A stretch of 64,000 bases of DNA, from the NCBI GenBank assembly GCA_016861345.1, contig BOLD01000008.1:62001-126000 (forward strand). The letters run 5' to 3'. The DNA comes from Oligoflexia bacterium. GTDB lineage: Bacteria > Bdellovibrionota > Bdellovibrionia > Bdellovibrionales > Bdellovibrionaceae. Within the stretch, counting starts at the first letter, position 1; every line of letters begins with the position of its first letter. The notes below the pieces were generated by a model. It was not told the origin of the DNA. It ran no database searches and saw nothing but the letters and a program-made list of their open reading frames with translations. Of this stretch, positions 1-8,807 are shown piece by piece. The translations under genes and the position numbers were made by a program.

Positions 1-326
1 GATCGTAAATTTTTTTTCTGACCAATTGAATGCGTTCCATGCCTCTATCATCGTTTGATTGAGTTAATATTCAATTGGACAGAAGTTGCATACAGGGTGC
101 CAACTTCAATTTAATTGGGTTAGGGCATTTGACCTATGCGGATCTTGCGCCTGGAGTTAAAGCTAACCTATTGAAATCCCGTCATCCGATTAAATTTAGT
201 AAAATACAATTATCAGTTTAATAATTTAATTATTTCATTTTGAACTTTCATCAAGTTCGGACCAGACTTCAGGCAAGTAAGGGGCTGATAGTTAATCGGT
301 CCAACAATAACCAATAGGAGTCCATT
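1..326. other. Non-coding upstream stretch with short inverted repeats
   Basis: No convincing gene is seen on either strand. A 12-base inverted repeat with one mismatch pairs positions 20-31 with 69-80 (core CCAATTGAA / TTCAATTGG). A 6-base perfect palindrome GAACTT-5-AAGTTC lies at 242-258, about 70 bases before the next start codon, and could be an operator or a small hairpin. An AGGAG ribosome site at about 316-320 serves the gene at 327. No clear -35/-10 pair was recognised. Confidence 0.4.
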
Positions 327-866
327 ATGAAAAAGTTAGTATTCTTAGCCATTCTTGCTTTTCAAGCAACAGTGTTTGCAAAAGCGATTACCCCCATGCA
401 CGTGGTCGAAAAAGCCTCGTACCAAATTGATGCTTTAGTGAAAAAGCAAAAAATTGATCAGAGCTTTTTAACAGATATCAATCAGGTAACAGTAGTTCAG
501 ACTGCTAATGGGTTTATGGTTCAGCTTTTTGCTCCATCTGCTCAAGGGCAAGATATGAACCTTTTGCAGCTTGGCTTTGACAGCACAGCTCGAGCAACAA
601 CTGCAAATGTGCACTTTGTTGGCGCATCTTCTCAGTCTCCAATCTTTAATCAAATCAGTGTTGCAGAGATCCTTGATCTTGGCGCAGAGGCTTTTGTTGA
701 TCGCCTGAGCGAATCTGAAGAGAACGTTGTTGTTGCAGAAAATGTAACTGCTATTCAACTGTTAAAAGCAGCAGATGGTGTTGTTCTTAAAATCAATTTG
801 AAAGATTCAAGAGTCTACACAGTCAATATGGACAACCAGGGCAACGTGGTTTCAAAAGGTTTCTAA
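327..866 (+). CDS. Secreted protein of unknown function
   Basis: A 179-residue protein with a typical signal peptide (residues 1-18, K-K then a hydrophobic core ending A-F-A-K), so it is probably periplasmic or exported. The mature part has no cysteines and no recognised domain; its C-terminal 40 residues look like alternating beta strands ending D-N-Q-G-N-V-V-S-K-G-F. The ATG is preceded by AGGAG at a normal distance. It lies 37 bases upstream of a YceI gene in the same direction and may be the first gene of that operon. I do not recognise the family. Confidence 0.8.
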   Translation: MKKLVFLAILAFQATVFAKAITPMHVVEKASYQIDALVKKQKIDQSFLTDINQVTVVQTANGFMVQLFAPSAQGQDMNLLQLGFDSTARATTANVHFVGASSQSPIFNQISVAEILDLGAEAFVDRLSESEENVVVAENVTAIQLLKAADGVVLKINLKDSRVYTVNMDNQGNVVSKGF

Positions 867-903
867 TTCGTTTTAATTAATTTGTGAGCATTGGAGGTTT
901 TCA

Positions 904-1464
904 ATGAAAAAGATATTTTTAGCATGTCTGGTGTTGGTAGGTTTTCATTCACAAGCAGCAGTTCAGTATTCACCTCAAAAACCGACTGTCCAATTTGTGG
1001 CAGTGGGAAAACCCTCAATGCTCAAAATTAAAGGCAAAACAGATCAAATGCAGGGGGCCATTCATTTGGATGGCCAAACCATCAAGGGTCAGCTCAGTGT
1101 TCCTCTGCTCACTTTGGATACGGGAATTGATACCCGTGATGAACACATGAAGAAAAAATATTTAGAGACAGATAAATATCCAAATGCTGTTTTGAAAATT
1201 GATCAGATGACTCTGCCTGCAAACAGTCTATCAGGTCAAAAGAACGAAGCCGTTCCTTTTCAAGGAACTCTCGAATTGCACGGAGTGGTCAAACCTGTTT
1301 CGGGTGTGATGAGTTTTCAGGGACAGGATAATCGAATTTCTGTTTCCGCGAAGTATCAGGTGAAGCTCACCGATCATCAAATTGATATTCCCTCTTACTT
1401 AGGAATTAAGGTTGCTGATGTGGTTGATATCGAAACCGAAATGACTTTGACAAAAACTCAGTAA
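904..1464 (+). CDS. YceI-family periplasmic protein (group A copy)
   Basis: YceI-family proteins have a lipocalin-like barrel that binds polyisoprenoid lipids in the periplasm. This 186-residue protein has a signal peptide (about residues 1-19) and the family core: a stretch of strands followed by L-D-T-G-I-x-x-R-D-E-H-M and then K-Y-P-N-A at about residues 75-98, which is the signature region. Only 14 bases separate its stop from the haem/barrel gene at 1479, so the two are probably cotranscribed. A second YceI gene sits in group B at 10631. Members often accompany cytochromes, which fits here; the exact ligand is unknown. Confidence 0.88.
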   Translation: MKKIFLACLVLVGFHSQAAVQYSPQKPTVQFVAVGKPSMLKIKGKTDQMQGAIHLDGQTIKGQLSVPLLTLDTGIDTRDEHMKKKYLETDKYPNAVLKIDQMTLPANSLSGQKNEAVPFQGTLELHGVVKPVSGVMSFQGQDNRISVSAKYQVKLTDHQIDIPSYLGIKVADVVDIETEMTLTKTQ

Positions 1465-1478
1465 ATAGGGGCCCAATA

Positions 1479-2561
1479 ATGATTCGATTTTTAGTTTTTC
1501 TTTTCTGCTGTGTTGGTGCAAGTTTGGCTCGGGCGTATCCAGAGCTCACCCGATTTCAGTATAATAACTGTGCGGCCTGTCACGTCGCTCCCTCTGGTGG
1601 GGGCCTACTGACCAGTTACGGACGAGGTCTTTCCTCTGAGGTCTTAAGCACCTGGGGAACAGAGCAAGAGGCCGGATTTCTTCATGGGGCTGTTGATCGT
1701 GAGACCATTGAAAAATACCTTCTTTTTGGTGGAGATATCCGAGCGGTTCAAGTTCATAAAGAAGATGCCAGAGCGCGAGTTGGCAAGTTTATCAAAATGC
1801 AAGCTGATCTTGCTGTCGGTTGGGTAAGAGATTTTTATGCTTTCGTGATCAATATCGGAGAGCTTGAAAATCAGGATGATTGGCGCCCCAATGGGACTTC
1901 TTATTATGCCATGCTCAAACCAAAAGATGAACTCAGTCTGCGGGTGGGGCGATTTACTCCGCAGTATGGATTATACTTGCCTGACCATATTCTCTTTGTG
2001 CGTTCCTTTCTTGGTTTTGGATTAGGTTCCAACCGAGATACTGCCGAGATTCAATGGACCGGAGAAAACTTCACTGGAAATGTATCTCAATCTCGACAAG
2101 TGAATGTTGCTGATCCTGAAAGCGCAACGTCGGCTCAAGTTCAGTCCTATCTTTTTGATTCAAGCAAGGTCGCCCTGAATTATTGGAAGGGAAATTCCAC
2201 AGGAGTGAATCGAAGTGCCTACGGATTTTGGACTGTTTTAGGATTTAAGCAGAATTTGTATTTGCTGTCTGAATTTGACTGGCAGAAAAAAACAATTGCT
2301 GGCTCGGATACGAATGGGACGGCTCATTACAACAAATTAGGATACACGGTGATGAAGGGCTTAGATCTTTTCATTCACGAAGAGGCACAGCAGACTGATC
2401 TGAATGATCCCCAGTCTGTCGTGACTCGAAAAGGGCTTGGAATTCAATTTTATCCACGACCTCACTTTGAGGTGAACGGTGTGTGGACAAAACAAGTTGT
2501 TCAATCTTTAACAAACGAAGAGGGCGATTATGCGTGGCTTATTTTCCATTATTACTTGTAG
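1479..2561 (+). CDS. Mono-haem cytochrome fused to a predicted outer-membrane barrel
   Basis: A 360-residue exported protein. Residues 1-19 are a signal peptide; the mature protein starts Y-P-E-L, and one c-type haem site C-A-A-C-H is at residues 31-35, followed by G-G-G-L-L-T-x-Y-G-R. The remaining 300 residues are rich in alternating aromatic/polar segments and end with a strand W-L-I-F-H-Y-Y-L, as expected for a beta barrel. This layout resembles fused cytochrome-porins such as Cyc2, which move electrons across the outer membrane; that function is inferred from architecture only. Its 3' end overlaps the di-haem lipoprotein gene by 32 bases. The protein at 11697-12878 is a clear relative (shared Y-G-L...D-H...R-S...G-F block). 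Confidence 0.75.
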   Translation: MIRFLVFLFCCVGASLARAYPELTRFQYNNCAACHVAPSGGGLLTSYGRGLSSEVLSTWGTEQEAGFLHGAVDRETIEKYLLFGGDIRAVQVHKEDARARVGKFIKMQADLAVGWVRDFYAFVINIGELENQDDWRPNGTSYYAMLKPKDELSLRVGRFTPQYGLYLPDHILFVRSFLGFGLGSNRDTAEIQWTGENFTGNVSQSRQVNVADPESATSAQVQSYLFDSSKVALNYWKGNSTGVNRSAYGFWTVLGFKQNLYLLSEFDWQKKTIAGSDTNGTAHYNKLGYTVMKGLDLFIHEEAQQTDLNDPQSVVTRKGLGIQFYPRPHFEVNGVWTKQVVQSLTNEEGDYAWLIFHYYL

Positions 2562-3267
2562 TCTTATTCTGACGGCATGTAATTACAATGACATCAAGGA
2601 TCCGAATGCTTTTGGTCGGTCATCAAACGACAAAATGACTTCTCCGGTCTCTGGGCAAACAACACTGAGCTGGAATTTAATTAAAACCAATGTGCTCAGA
2701 ACTTGCACCACCTGTCATGCTGGACGAACAGCTCCGGAGCTAGGCAACCTGGCCAGCGTCAGGCAGAGCATTAATGCCAGCCAAAGTTCAATTAACTCAA
2801 ATGCAATGCCCCCCTCTCAGAGTGGATATTCAGCGTTGACGGACTGTGAAAAAGGAATTTTAGACATGTGGGTTCGACAAGGAATGCCCGAGACTTCAAC
2901 AGCAACTGTCAGTGAAGTTTCTGCTTGTGCTGATCAGGCTCCTGGTTCTGGACAGACACCTGAACCGCCGCTTGAGGAGATGCCACTGACTTATCAAACG
3001 GTTTACTCACGAATTTTACAGCCCCAGTGCGTTCGTTGTCACAACATAGATGATACAACCTCAGCAGCTGGAATTCTATTTTATCCCTATGAAGAGCTTA
3101 TGAAAAAAGAAAAACTCTGGAGAGCGCCAGGGGCGTCCAGCAAACTTGTGAAGTCTCTTCGACGAATGGACGACAAGCGCATGCCGCCCTTAAAAGATGG
3201 ACCTGGACTAACAGAAAAAGAAATCCAATTTGTTATTCGATGGATTGATGCCGGAAAGCCAAAATGA
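2530..3267 (+). CDS. Di-haem c-type cytochrome lipoprotein
   Basis: A 245-residue protein starting inside the previous gene. It has a lipoprotein signal with lipobox L-T-A-C (Cys17). Two haem-binding motifs follow: C-T-T-C-H at residues 59-63 and C-V-R-C-H at 167-171, each followed by an M-P-P segment that could supply the axial methionine. Each half ends with a W-[VI]-x-x-G helix typical of small class I cytochrome domains, so it looks like two tandem domains joined by a Pro-rich linker (about 138-150). It probably sits on the inner face of the outer membrane or in the periplasm and may donate to or accept from the haem/barrel protein encoded immediately upstream (inference). A related but interrupted gene is at 9904. 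Confidence 0.85.
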   Translation: MRGLFSIITCSLILTACNYNDIKDPNAFGRSSNDKMTSPVSGQTTLSWNLIKTNVLRTCTTCHAGRTAPELGNLASVRQSINASQSSINSNAMPPSQSGYSALTDCEKGILDMWVRQGMPETSTATVSEVSACADQAPGSGQTPEPPLEEMPLTYQTVYSRILQPQCVRCHNIDDTTSAAGILFYPYEELMKKEKLWRAPGASSKLVKSLRRMDDKRMPPLKDGPGLTEKEIQFVIRWIDAGKPK

Positions 3268-3302
3268 TGAAAAATCAAAAACAACCAATTATGGAGGTCT
3301 CT

Positions 3303-3743
3303 ATGAAAACAATTTTAACAACTTTAGCCATCGTTTGCTCAAGCGCATTTGCAATGGCTCAAGACTGCCCGCAATTTGCCGGTGTCTACACATCAGGTGG
3401 TGAAACTTTGACGATCACGCAGCCAAGCTGTTCTCAAATCAAGTTTTCTATCAACGATGGATACCTAACAGATGCTCTGGCAGAAGAGTATTTCCCTTCA
3501 CAAGGTGAATATCAGGATGCTCGTTATCCCGAGTCTTACAATGCTCTTCGATCTGACGTTTTTGAGAATGGTCAGCTGGTTTCTATGACTCGTTATACTT
3601 CTCCAGGAAGTCATCTCGAAAATAAAATCAAAATGCAGGTGGGATTTAACTCAGGATCGAACCAATTAGTTGTTCAACATTTTCAGGCTAAAGGTGGGCA
3701 GTGGGTTCCGACACAGACTTGGATTTGGTTCAAAGCAAACTAG
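3303..3743 (+). CDS. Secreted protein of unknown function
   Basis: An ATG at 3264 overlaps the previous stop, but the ATG at 3303 has a strong GGAGG at about 3294-3298 and begins a good signal peptide (M-K-T-I-L ... A-M-A-Q), so I use it. The product is 146 residues, exported, with two cysteines in the first 40 mature residues that could form a disulfide. It has the strand-rich look of a small lipocalin-like fold ending W-I-W-F-K-A-N, but no family is recognised. It is the last gene of the rightward group A cluster and is followed by a hairpin terminator. Confidence 0.8.
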   Translation: MKTILTTLAIVCSSAFAMAQDCPQFAGVYTSGGETLTITQPSCSQIKFSINDGYLTDALAEEYFPSQGEYQDARYPESYNALRSDVFENGQLVSMTRYTSPGSHLENKIKMQVGFNSGSNQLVVQHFQAKGGQWVPTQTWIWFKAN

Positions 3744-3759
3744 ATTCAATTCATAACAG

Positions 3760-3781
3760 GGCCTTAGGATAACCTAAGGCC
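3760..3781. terminator. Bidirectional hairpin terminator
   Basis: A perfect 9-base stem GGCCTTAGG / CCTAAGGCC with a 4-base loop lies between two converging genes. It is followed by CTTTCC on the plus strand. Confidence 0.75.
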
Positions 3782-3791
3782 TTTCCTAGTT

Positions 3792-4604
3792 TTAGATCTG
3801 AAACCAGTCAAAAGAAAGACAAGCCAGTTTTTCATCTTTTGAATCTTTTAAACGAGCGACAACCTCTTCCAGAAGTTGAGAGAGTCGCTCGCGAACCCAG
3901 TCAAAATCATCCTGTGAAAGTGAAATAACTCCAGAATAGTGAAGGTCTGAGGAGGATTTTCCAATAATGGATTCAATTGCCTTTAATCGCCAATTGGTAT
4001 GGTGCTGATTCAGCAAAGGTGAATTTGATCCCAGGTGTAAAACGGGAATGACCGATTTAAAAACTCCTTTTTCTTGTTTGATGAGCCCCTTGTTCACCAG
4101 AAAATCAAGAATATGTCTTAAACGAGTGGGGGAGAGTTGAAAATAATTTTGCAGTCCCTCAAGGGTTTGTAGTTCAGGAATTAAAAGAGCCATGTGAATG
4201 GCTGCAAAATGCCAACTGCTATAATAAACCATTTGGTCTTCTTGAGACATAGCCTCTGATATTTTAAGTCTATTTTTCAGTGTGTTGAGTTCTTCTTTTT
4301 TGGCCGCAATTTGTTGCCCCAGTAATTTTTCTAAACTTTTTGTTCCTGCTCTTTGGTGCATCACTAAAAGAAGAAGAAACTCGATCTCTTCTTGCGAAAG
4401 CCCCATCCAACGTCCACAGGCCTCTGCCTGCTCCAAGCTGAAGTGATAATTTCCAGATAAGACGTGGGTGACAAAGGCGGTTTGACACTGAATGGCTTCG
4501 GCAAGTTGTTTTCTGAGGCCGCGGCCCTTTTGGGGCGAATGCTCAATCCAATCCGAAATGTACCTTTTATAGTCTTTATATTCGAATAGAGAAAGTTTGA
4601 CCAT
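3792..4604 (-). CDS. TIGR02147-family regulator
   Basis: A 270-residue soluble protein starting M-V-K-L-S-L-F-E-Y-K-D-Y-K-R-Y-I, the characteristic opening of the TIGR02147 family, which is common in Bdellovibrio relatives and Fibrobacter. The N-terminal 70 residues look like a helix-turn-helix region (R-K-Q-L-A-E-A-I ... V-T-H-V-L-S-G), and the middle part (about 150-185) resembles a winged helix (L-R-H-I-L-D-F-L-V-N-K-G-L-I). It has no signal or membrane segment. It is divergent from the secreted-protein gene at 4716, and a short inverted repeat lies in the shared 111-base gap, so it may control that gene and itself. The regulated process is unknown. Confidence 0.85.
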   Translation of the reverse strand: MVKLSLFEYKDYKRYISDWIEHSPQKGRGLRKQLAEAIQCQTAFVTHVLSGNYHFSLEQAEACGRWMGLSQEEIEFLLLLVMHQRAGTKSLEKLLGQQIAAKKEELNTLKNRLKISEAMSQEDQMVYYSSWHFAAIHMALLIPELQTLEGLQNYFQLSPTRLRHILDFLVNKGLIKQEKGVFKSVIPVLHLGSNSPLLNQHHTNWRLKAIESIIGKSSSDLHYSGVISLSQDDFDWVRERLSQLLEEVVARLKDSKDEKLACLSFDWFQI

Positions 4605-4628
4605 GGGCGATTCTCCAAAATTTAATAA

Positions 4629-4656
4629 AACTAAATTTCAAGTTACTTTTTTAGTT
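4629..4656. promoter_or_regulatory. Possible operator: inverted repeat between divergent genes
   Basis: AACTAAA (4629-4635) and TTTAGTT (4650-4656) form a perfect 7-base inverted repeat with a 14-base spacer, 25 bases before the TIGR02147 gene and 60 bases before the gene at 4716. Its position suits an autoregulatory operator, but the region is AT-rich and chance is possible. Confidence 0.35.
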
Positions 4657-4715
4657 AAATACAATTGCCTGTCAAGTGATAAAGCACTAATTCTACACCA
4701 ATCAAGGGTGGGCTT

Positions 4716-5294
4716 ATGAGATATCCAATTTTGAACTTTGTATTTGCTTTAGTACTTCTTCTTTCAATTTCACAAGTGGCGCTGGCGGATTCGGGATCTC
4801 GTTTAATGGGCGGAGTGAGCGGTGGGGGCGGAAACGTGATTAATCCAATGCCCCCTGAGCGGAATTTGGATCCTGAAGTCGCTGAAGATATCATCGAGAA
4901 TTCAGTCGCCCATGTTCAAACATATCTTGCAGATCTTGAGCGCACACATCGATCGCCCAATTCAGACACTGAGTTGAAGCAATTGTATAAGAAAATTTTT
5001 GATGGGCCCCAGTCGATTCACCGAGTTGTCCAACAAGTGGAGCCAAAGGTAGAAGAAACACGTCCTTGTTATGATGCCCAGGCAAAACCCGTTGACGGCA
5101 GTATCTATAGTCGAAAGAGAAATACCATTTGTATCAGTGCCTACACTTTATCACAGAAAGTTCATGAAGCCGAGATTCAGGATCAATCTATTGCGTTGAT
5201 GCTTCATGAATATGGTGAGCTGGTTGGGTTGAGCGAGGATGAGGCTGTTCTTCTTCAGAAGAAGGCTCTGGAAGATCTGCGCGCAACGAAGTGA
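4716..5294 (+). CDS. Secreted protein with HEYGE motif, unknown function
   Basis: A 192-residue exported protein with a signal peptide ending A-L-A-D (about residue 25) and a Gly-rich segment (G-G-V-S-G-G-G-G) just after it. Residues near 163-178 read L-H-E-Y-G-E-L-V-G-L-S-E-D-E-A. This resembles a zinc-protease HExxH helix, but the second histidine is replaced by glutamate, so activity is doubtful. Two cysteines (about 128 and 149) may pair. The gene is divergent from the TIGR02147 regulator and may be its target. Family not recognised. Confidence 0.75.
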   Translation: MRYPILNFVFALVLLLSISQVALADSGSRLMGGVSGGGGNVINPMPPERNLDPEVAEDIIENSVAHVQTYLADLERTHRSPNSDTELKQLYKKIFDGPQSIHRVVQQVEPKVEETRPCYDAQAKPVDGSIYSRKRNTICISAYTLSQKVHEAEIQDQSIALMLHEYGELVGLSEDEAVLLQKKALEDLRATK

Positions 5295-5594
5295 TCTGGT
5301 TAGTGATCATTGCTTTGACAATAAAATGAAAAAGTTAAAACGGCATCGAGGAAGAGTTTCACTTTTCCTCGACCTTTGTCGAACACCTGATCAACAGAAA
5401 AATATTTTTGAACTGCGAATTTCTTAGTCTGAGAGTAAAATCAATAAGATACCTTGTCTCATTTTCGACCAGCGTTTGAAAAGCATGAAAAATTCAAATC
5501 ACTTAGCTCAAAGTCTAGTTCCTCTGAAAAACAGTCTATACTTTTTCTTATTGTTACCGAGAAGAGTATGTGACCCAGACCAAGGGAGGGAATT
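5295..5594. other. Intergenic stretch with a hairpin
   Basis: No convincing gene is present. A perfect 8-base stem TCGAGGAA (5346-5353) / TTCCTCGA (5365-5372) with an 11-base loop could end the upstream transcript, though no T-run follows. The rest is AT-rich and presumably holds the promoter of the gene at 5595; a TATACT element near 5536 is a possible -10, but I see no good -35. Confidence 0.4.
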
Positions 5595-6764
5595 GTGTTC
5601 AAAATCCAAACGATCGCCAAAAGTCTAGTGTTGGTTGGTATCGCAGGAACCATGATGGGAAATCAGGGATGTAAAGAACAGACCGTCGATACATCTTCAA
5701 CCGAGCGCCAACTGCGACGGCGCGTCCAGCTGGGTAAAATTGATGCTCCTGTGATTCAATTACCAGCTTCTTTTTCAAATACAAAATTTAATTTCGGTTA
5801 TGCTGCGAATATTCAGATGTATGACATCTTGAGAAAGACTCAATCGTTTTCAACAGCAAACATTGATCCTGACGCTTCTTTTGATCCAAGTGGATTAGAT
5901 GATTCAGCAAAAGGAGACTTTTACAAGTGTGAAGCTGAAGATCAAGAGATGCAGGTTTATGATTACAATACTAATGCACGGCTCAAGGCTTCTGTTGCAA
6001 GCAAAGAAACACTTTCGAGCAGTGCAGCTTGCTTGATTGATATGCCCCAAGCTGTGATCAAAGGTGCAATCACAAATTTCCAATTAACAAGCGGGACAGG
6101 GGCCTCTTTATCTTTAGGGAACATTGTTGCGGGTCTTGGATTAGAGGGAGCTTTTGATTTTAAAAAGTACACGATGACTGTATCTTTGATGGCAAAGCAT
6201 CCCCTTGAAATCGGCGACCATTATTTCTCAACGACGGTGAATAGCTCTTATGCTAATCAAAGAGAATTGAGTGGTAAAATTACTTACCAAACTTTCGGTT
6301 TTGGTTTGAGATCTTACATGGCATCAGATTTGAGTAAAGTTGTGGATGATGGTTTATCGCAAGCTGTAACAGAGTTGAGTAACAATTGGAGTACAGATGA
6401 CCCTTGGTACGCCATGGTCATGAGAAGCTGCGATAAATATGTTTATATTAACGGTGGTTTCGGGAACGATGCGGGCTTAAAAGTTGGCGACATCGTGAAA
6501 ATTGCTAACGTGAAATACTTCTGGAAAGGTGATCCTTGTCACTCAAAATTAAAGGGTGAGATCGCTGACAAAGTTGTTGCTTACGCAAAAATCACAAGCG
6601 TTGGACGAAACATCGCTCAAGCATGGATCATCGAAAATGATCCTAAGTATCCTCACGGATCAGATAAAATCTATCCTGGCTCTCGAGTCTATGTGGAAAA
6701 GCTTGTGGAACAAGTGAAGGCTGAAGAAGAAGCTGCAAAAAAAGCTGCTAGTGGTAAGAAGTAA
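5595..6764 (+). CDS. Putative lipoprotein of unknown function
   Basis: A 389-residue protein with a GTG start preceded by GGAGGG. The N-terminus is a short signal followed by G-N-Q-G-C (Cys26), an atypical lipobox, so lipidation is likely but not certain. The body has no recognised catalytic motif. Three cysteines at about residues 118, 136 and 280 and one near 317 could form disulfides. The segment N-D-A-G-L-K-V-G-D-I-V near residues 290-300 resembles SH3-like loops found in envelope proteins. The C-terminal 20 residues are a Lys/Glu/Ala helix. It stands alone, converging on the hydrolase gene with a shared terminator. Confidence 0.8.
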   Translation: MFKIQTIAKSLVLVGIAGTMMGNQGCKEQTVDTSSTERQLRRRVQLGKIDAPVIQLPASFSNTKFNFGYAANIQMYDILRKTQSFSTANIDPDASFDPSGLDDSAKGDFYKCEAEDQEMQVYDYNTNARLKASVASKETLSSSAACLIDMPQAVIKGAITNFQLTSGTGASLSLGNIVAGLGLEGAFDFKKYTMTVSLMAKHPLEIGDHYFSTTVNSSYANQRELSGKITYQTFGFGLRSYMASDLSKVVDDGLSQAVTELSNNWSTDDPWYAMVMRSCDKYVYINGGFGNDAGLKVGDIVKIANVKYFWKGDPCHSKLKGEIADKVVAYAKITSVGRNIAQAWIIENDPKYPHGSDKIYPGSRVYVEKLVEQVKAEEEAAKKAASGKK

Positions 6765-6795
6765 TCGGCTACGAATCTTGATAATTCTAAATTTT

Positions 6796-6823
6796 AAAAA
6801 GCCCGCATCAACTGCGGGCTTTT
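6796..6823. terminator. Bidirectional Rho-independent terminator
   Basis: An 11-base stem AAAAGCCCGCA / TGCGGGCTTTT with a 5-base loop, flanked by A-run and T-run, lies between converging genes. It can serve both strands; the minus-strand gene ends just beyond it. Confidence 0.9.
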
Positions 6824-6824
6824 G

Positions 6825-8807
6825 TTATTGAGCAGGCTCCAAGTCAAGCGTCAGTGTGCTTGGATATTCATCAGAGTGCAAAATTGAAATCTGCGCATCC
6901 AGTGGCTCAGAGTAGAATTTTTCAGGTGTATTGTTGGTGTTCCGAGCAAACCCCGGAAAGATGTTACTGGTTAGACTGACCATCAGTTGTTCTCCAGGTT
7001 TGATCTGGCCAAAGACAGGACAATAAGCACTCGTCAATTCAATGACAGGCTGTGTGCTTTGAATGCGACGCCCAGGTAGGCATTGGGTTAAAAACCCCTC
7101 TTTTCCATTCATATCAATTTTTGACAGAAGAATTATTACATCTGTTTGAGGGACGTTTGTTCTTAGAAATAAACGAAAATGAAAATTACCCCTAAGATAA
7201 AGAGTTTCACGAGCCTTAAAGCCAAAGTTCAGATTGCGATCAGATTCTCCCTGATTCAAAGCGGTGGGGGAATATAAATAAGATGAATGATCGCTGCCTT
7301 GGAGGTTGGTCTCGCTGAGCTGTGTTTGATTATCAAGGTTTTCAAAATATAAGATTTTTTTATCGGTTGGAATGCTCTCGAGAGAATTCGCTTTTGTGAA
7401 GTTCTGCTGAAAGTGTGATGGGAGAAGGACTTGGGGTTCTTGATGGATATTGTTATTTTCACTTTTCAAAAATTGACCGAGAATTCGGTCAATTTTGTTT
7501 CCCAACCAAGAAGCAACATTTTTTCCATTTCCAGCGGGTGTGTTGTTGCCATGCCCCCAGTAGCCTAAAATCAAATGATGATTCTGACTAATAAGTTTAT
7601 TTTTTTGGGATGCCATAAAATTATTAATGGTGTCGGGCATATTGCCATCGATTTCAAGGCCTGCAATATGCCAGGTCGGAATTTGGACTTGAGATAGACG
7701 TTGAAGCAGGCTTCGCTCTTTCCAGAAAGATGAGGTCATATCGGTATAGTTTTTTGCAATAAGGTCCCATTCGGGCAAGTTATAACCAAAAAGAACATTG
7801 TCATATTCAGTGAGTTGAACAGAGGGGCCTAATTTTTCAACTAGTGACTTTGTGAGAGTCGCTGTGAAGGGAACTCCCTTTCCTGTTGTGAGATAGTTTA
7901 TGTAATCAAGCGCGGCAAGAACGAGCTGCCCACGGATATTAAATGTACCAGTGGCAATGTCTGTTGGCCCCGCGCCAGTAATGATGGCCTTTAATCCCGG
8001 TGGATTTTCCACTCCGGCAGCCATCGCTGTGAACCCGTCATAGGAAGTTCCAATTGTCGCAATATTTCCGTTAGCGAATTCTTGTTTGTTGATCCAACGA
8101 ATTGTATCTGCTCCGTCGCTGGCCTCTATTGGACTAAAGAGATGAATTGTGCCCTCTGACCCATGCATGCCTCGAATGGATTGCAAAACAAAATGATAGC
8201 CTCGGTCTAAAAAGTATTTAGCTGTCTGATAATAATGGCCTTTCGGAAACTTTTCATTTAGGTACAAGTAGGGGGTTCGAGTGAGGACAACGGGTTTAAC
8301 CTGTACGCTATCATTTTTTTTGAAAATCAAAGTTCTAAGCAGGGTCCCGTCGCGCATGGGAACTTTCAATTCCTCGACAGACATATATTTGGACGACGGT
8401 AAAGTCCCCTCGTACAGCAGTCCATCAATTTTCTTTGTTGTTGCATCAATGCTGATTTTAAATAGACTTTCGGATTGATCCTGGTGAACAGCAAGGAATT
8501 GTGCTTTGTATGTATTCTCTTCGACCTTAGTTAAAAAGTTTACAGATAGGCAAGTTCCGACATCGCTAAAGATTTGCTGGAATATATCAATAAGGATCTT
8601 TTGGGGGAAGTCTTCTTGAAATGATTTTTCAAAAAGTTCGTCGTAGGAAAATTGACTTTTCTCAGTGATCAAAGAGCAAATTTTTTGAGCTTTCTCAGTA
8701 ATGGGTGCGCGGGATTGAGATACTGTTGTTTGCGCTAAGGTGATATGACTAAAAAAAAGTGGGACCACAAACAAAGATACAAATGCGAGCGAAAAGTGTT
8801 GAGCCAC
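6825..8807 (-). CDS. Secreted CocE/NonD (peptidase S15) family hydrolase
   Basis: An alpha/beta hydrolase of the CocE/NonD or X-Pro dipeptidyl-peptidase type, which cleaves esters, amides or proline peptides. An open frame runs upstream to 8972, but a GTG at 8805-8807 has AGGGAGG six bases before it and starts exactly at a signal peptide (V-A-Q-H-F-S ... T-L-A-Q), so I choose it, giving 660 residues. The nucleophile elbow is G-T-S-Y-D-G; a W-H-I-A-G-L-E-I-D segment and G-Y-W-G-H-G can supply the acid and histidine. The C-terminal 200 residues fit the family's jelly-roll domain. The N-terminal 120 mature residues are extra and unrecognised. The substrate cannot be told. Confidence 0.82.
   Translation of the reverse strand: MAQHFSLAFVSLFVVPLFFSHITLAQTTVSQSRAPITEKAQKICSLITEKSQFSYDELFEKSFQEDFPQKILIDIFQQIFSDVGTCLSVNFLTKVEENTYKAQFLAVHQDQSESLFKISIDATTKKIDGLLYEGTLPSSKYMSVEELKVPMRDGTLLRTLIFKKNDSVQVKPVVLTRTPYLYLNEKFPKGHYYQTAKYFLDRGYHFVLQSIRGMHGSEGTIHLFSPIEASDGADTIRWINKQEFANGNIATIGTSYDGFTAMAAGVENPPGLKAIITGAGPTDIATGTFNIRGQLVLAALDYINYLTTGKGVPFTATLTKSLVEKLGPSVQLTEYDNVLFGYNLPEWDLIAKNYTDMTSSFWKERSLLQRLSQVQIPTWHIAGLEIDGNMPDTINNFMASQKNKLISQNHHLILGYWGHGNNTPAGNGKNVASWLGNKIDRILGQFLKSENNNIHQEPQVLLPSHFQQNFTKANSLESIPTDKKILYFENLDNQTQLSETNLQGSDHSSYLYSPTALNQGESDRNLNFGFKARETLYLRGNFHFRLFLRTNVPQTDVIILLSKIDMNGKEGFLTQCLPGRRIQSTQPVIELTSAYCPVFGQIKPGEQLMVSLTSNIFPGFARNTNNTPEKFYSEPLDAQISILHSDEYPSTLTLDLEPAQ

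Noticed and set aside
5239-5427. 62-codon frame overlapping the end of the gene at 4716
   Set aside because: Starts inside the other gene, has no ribosome site and runs through a hairpin.
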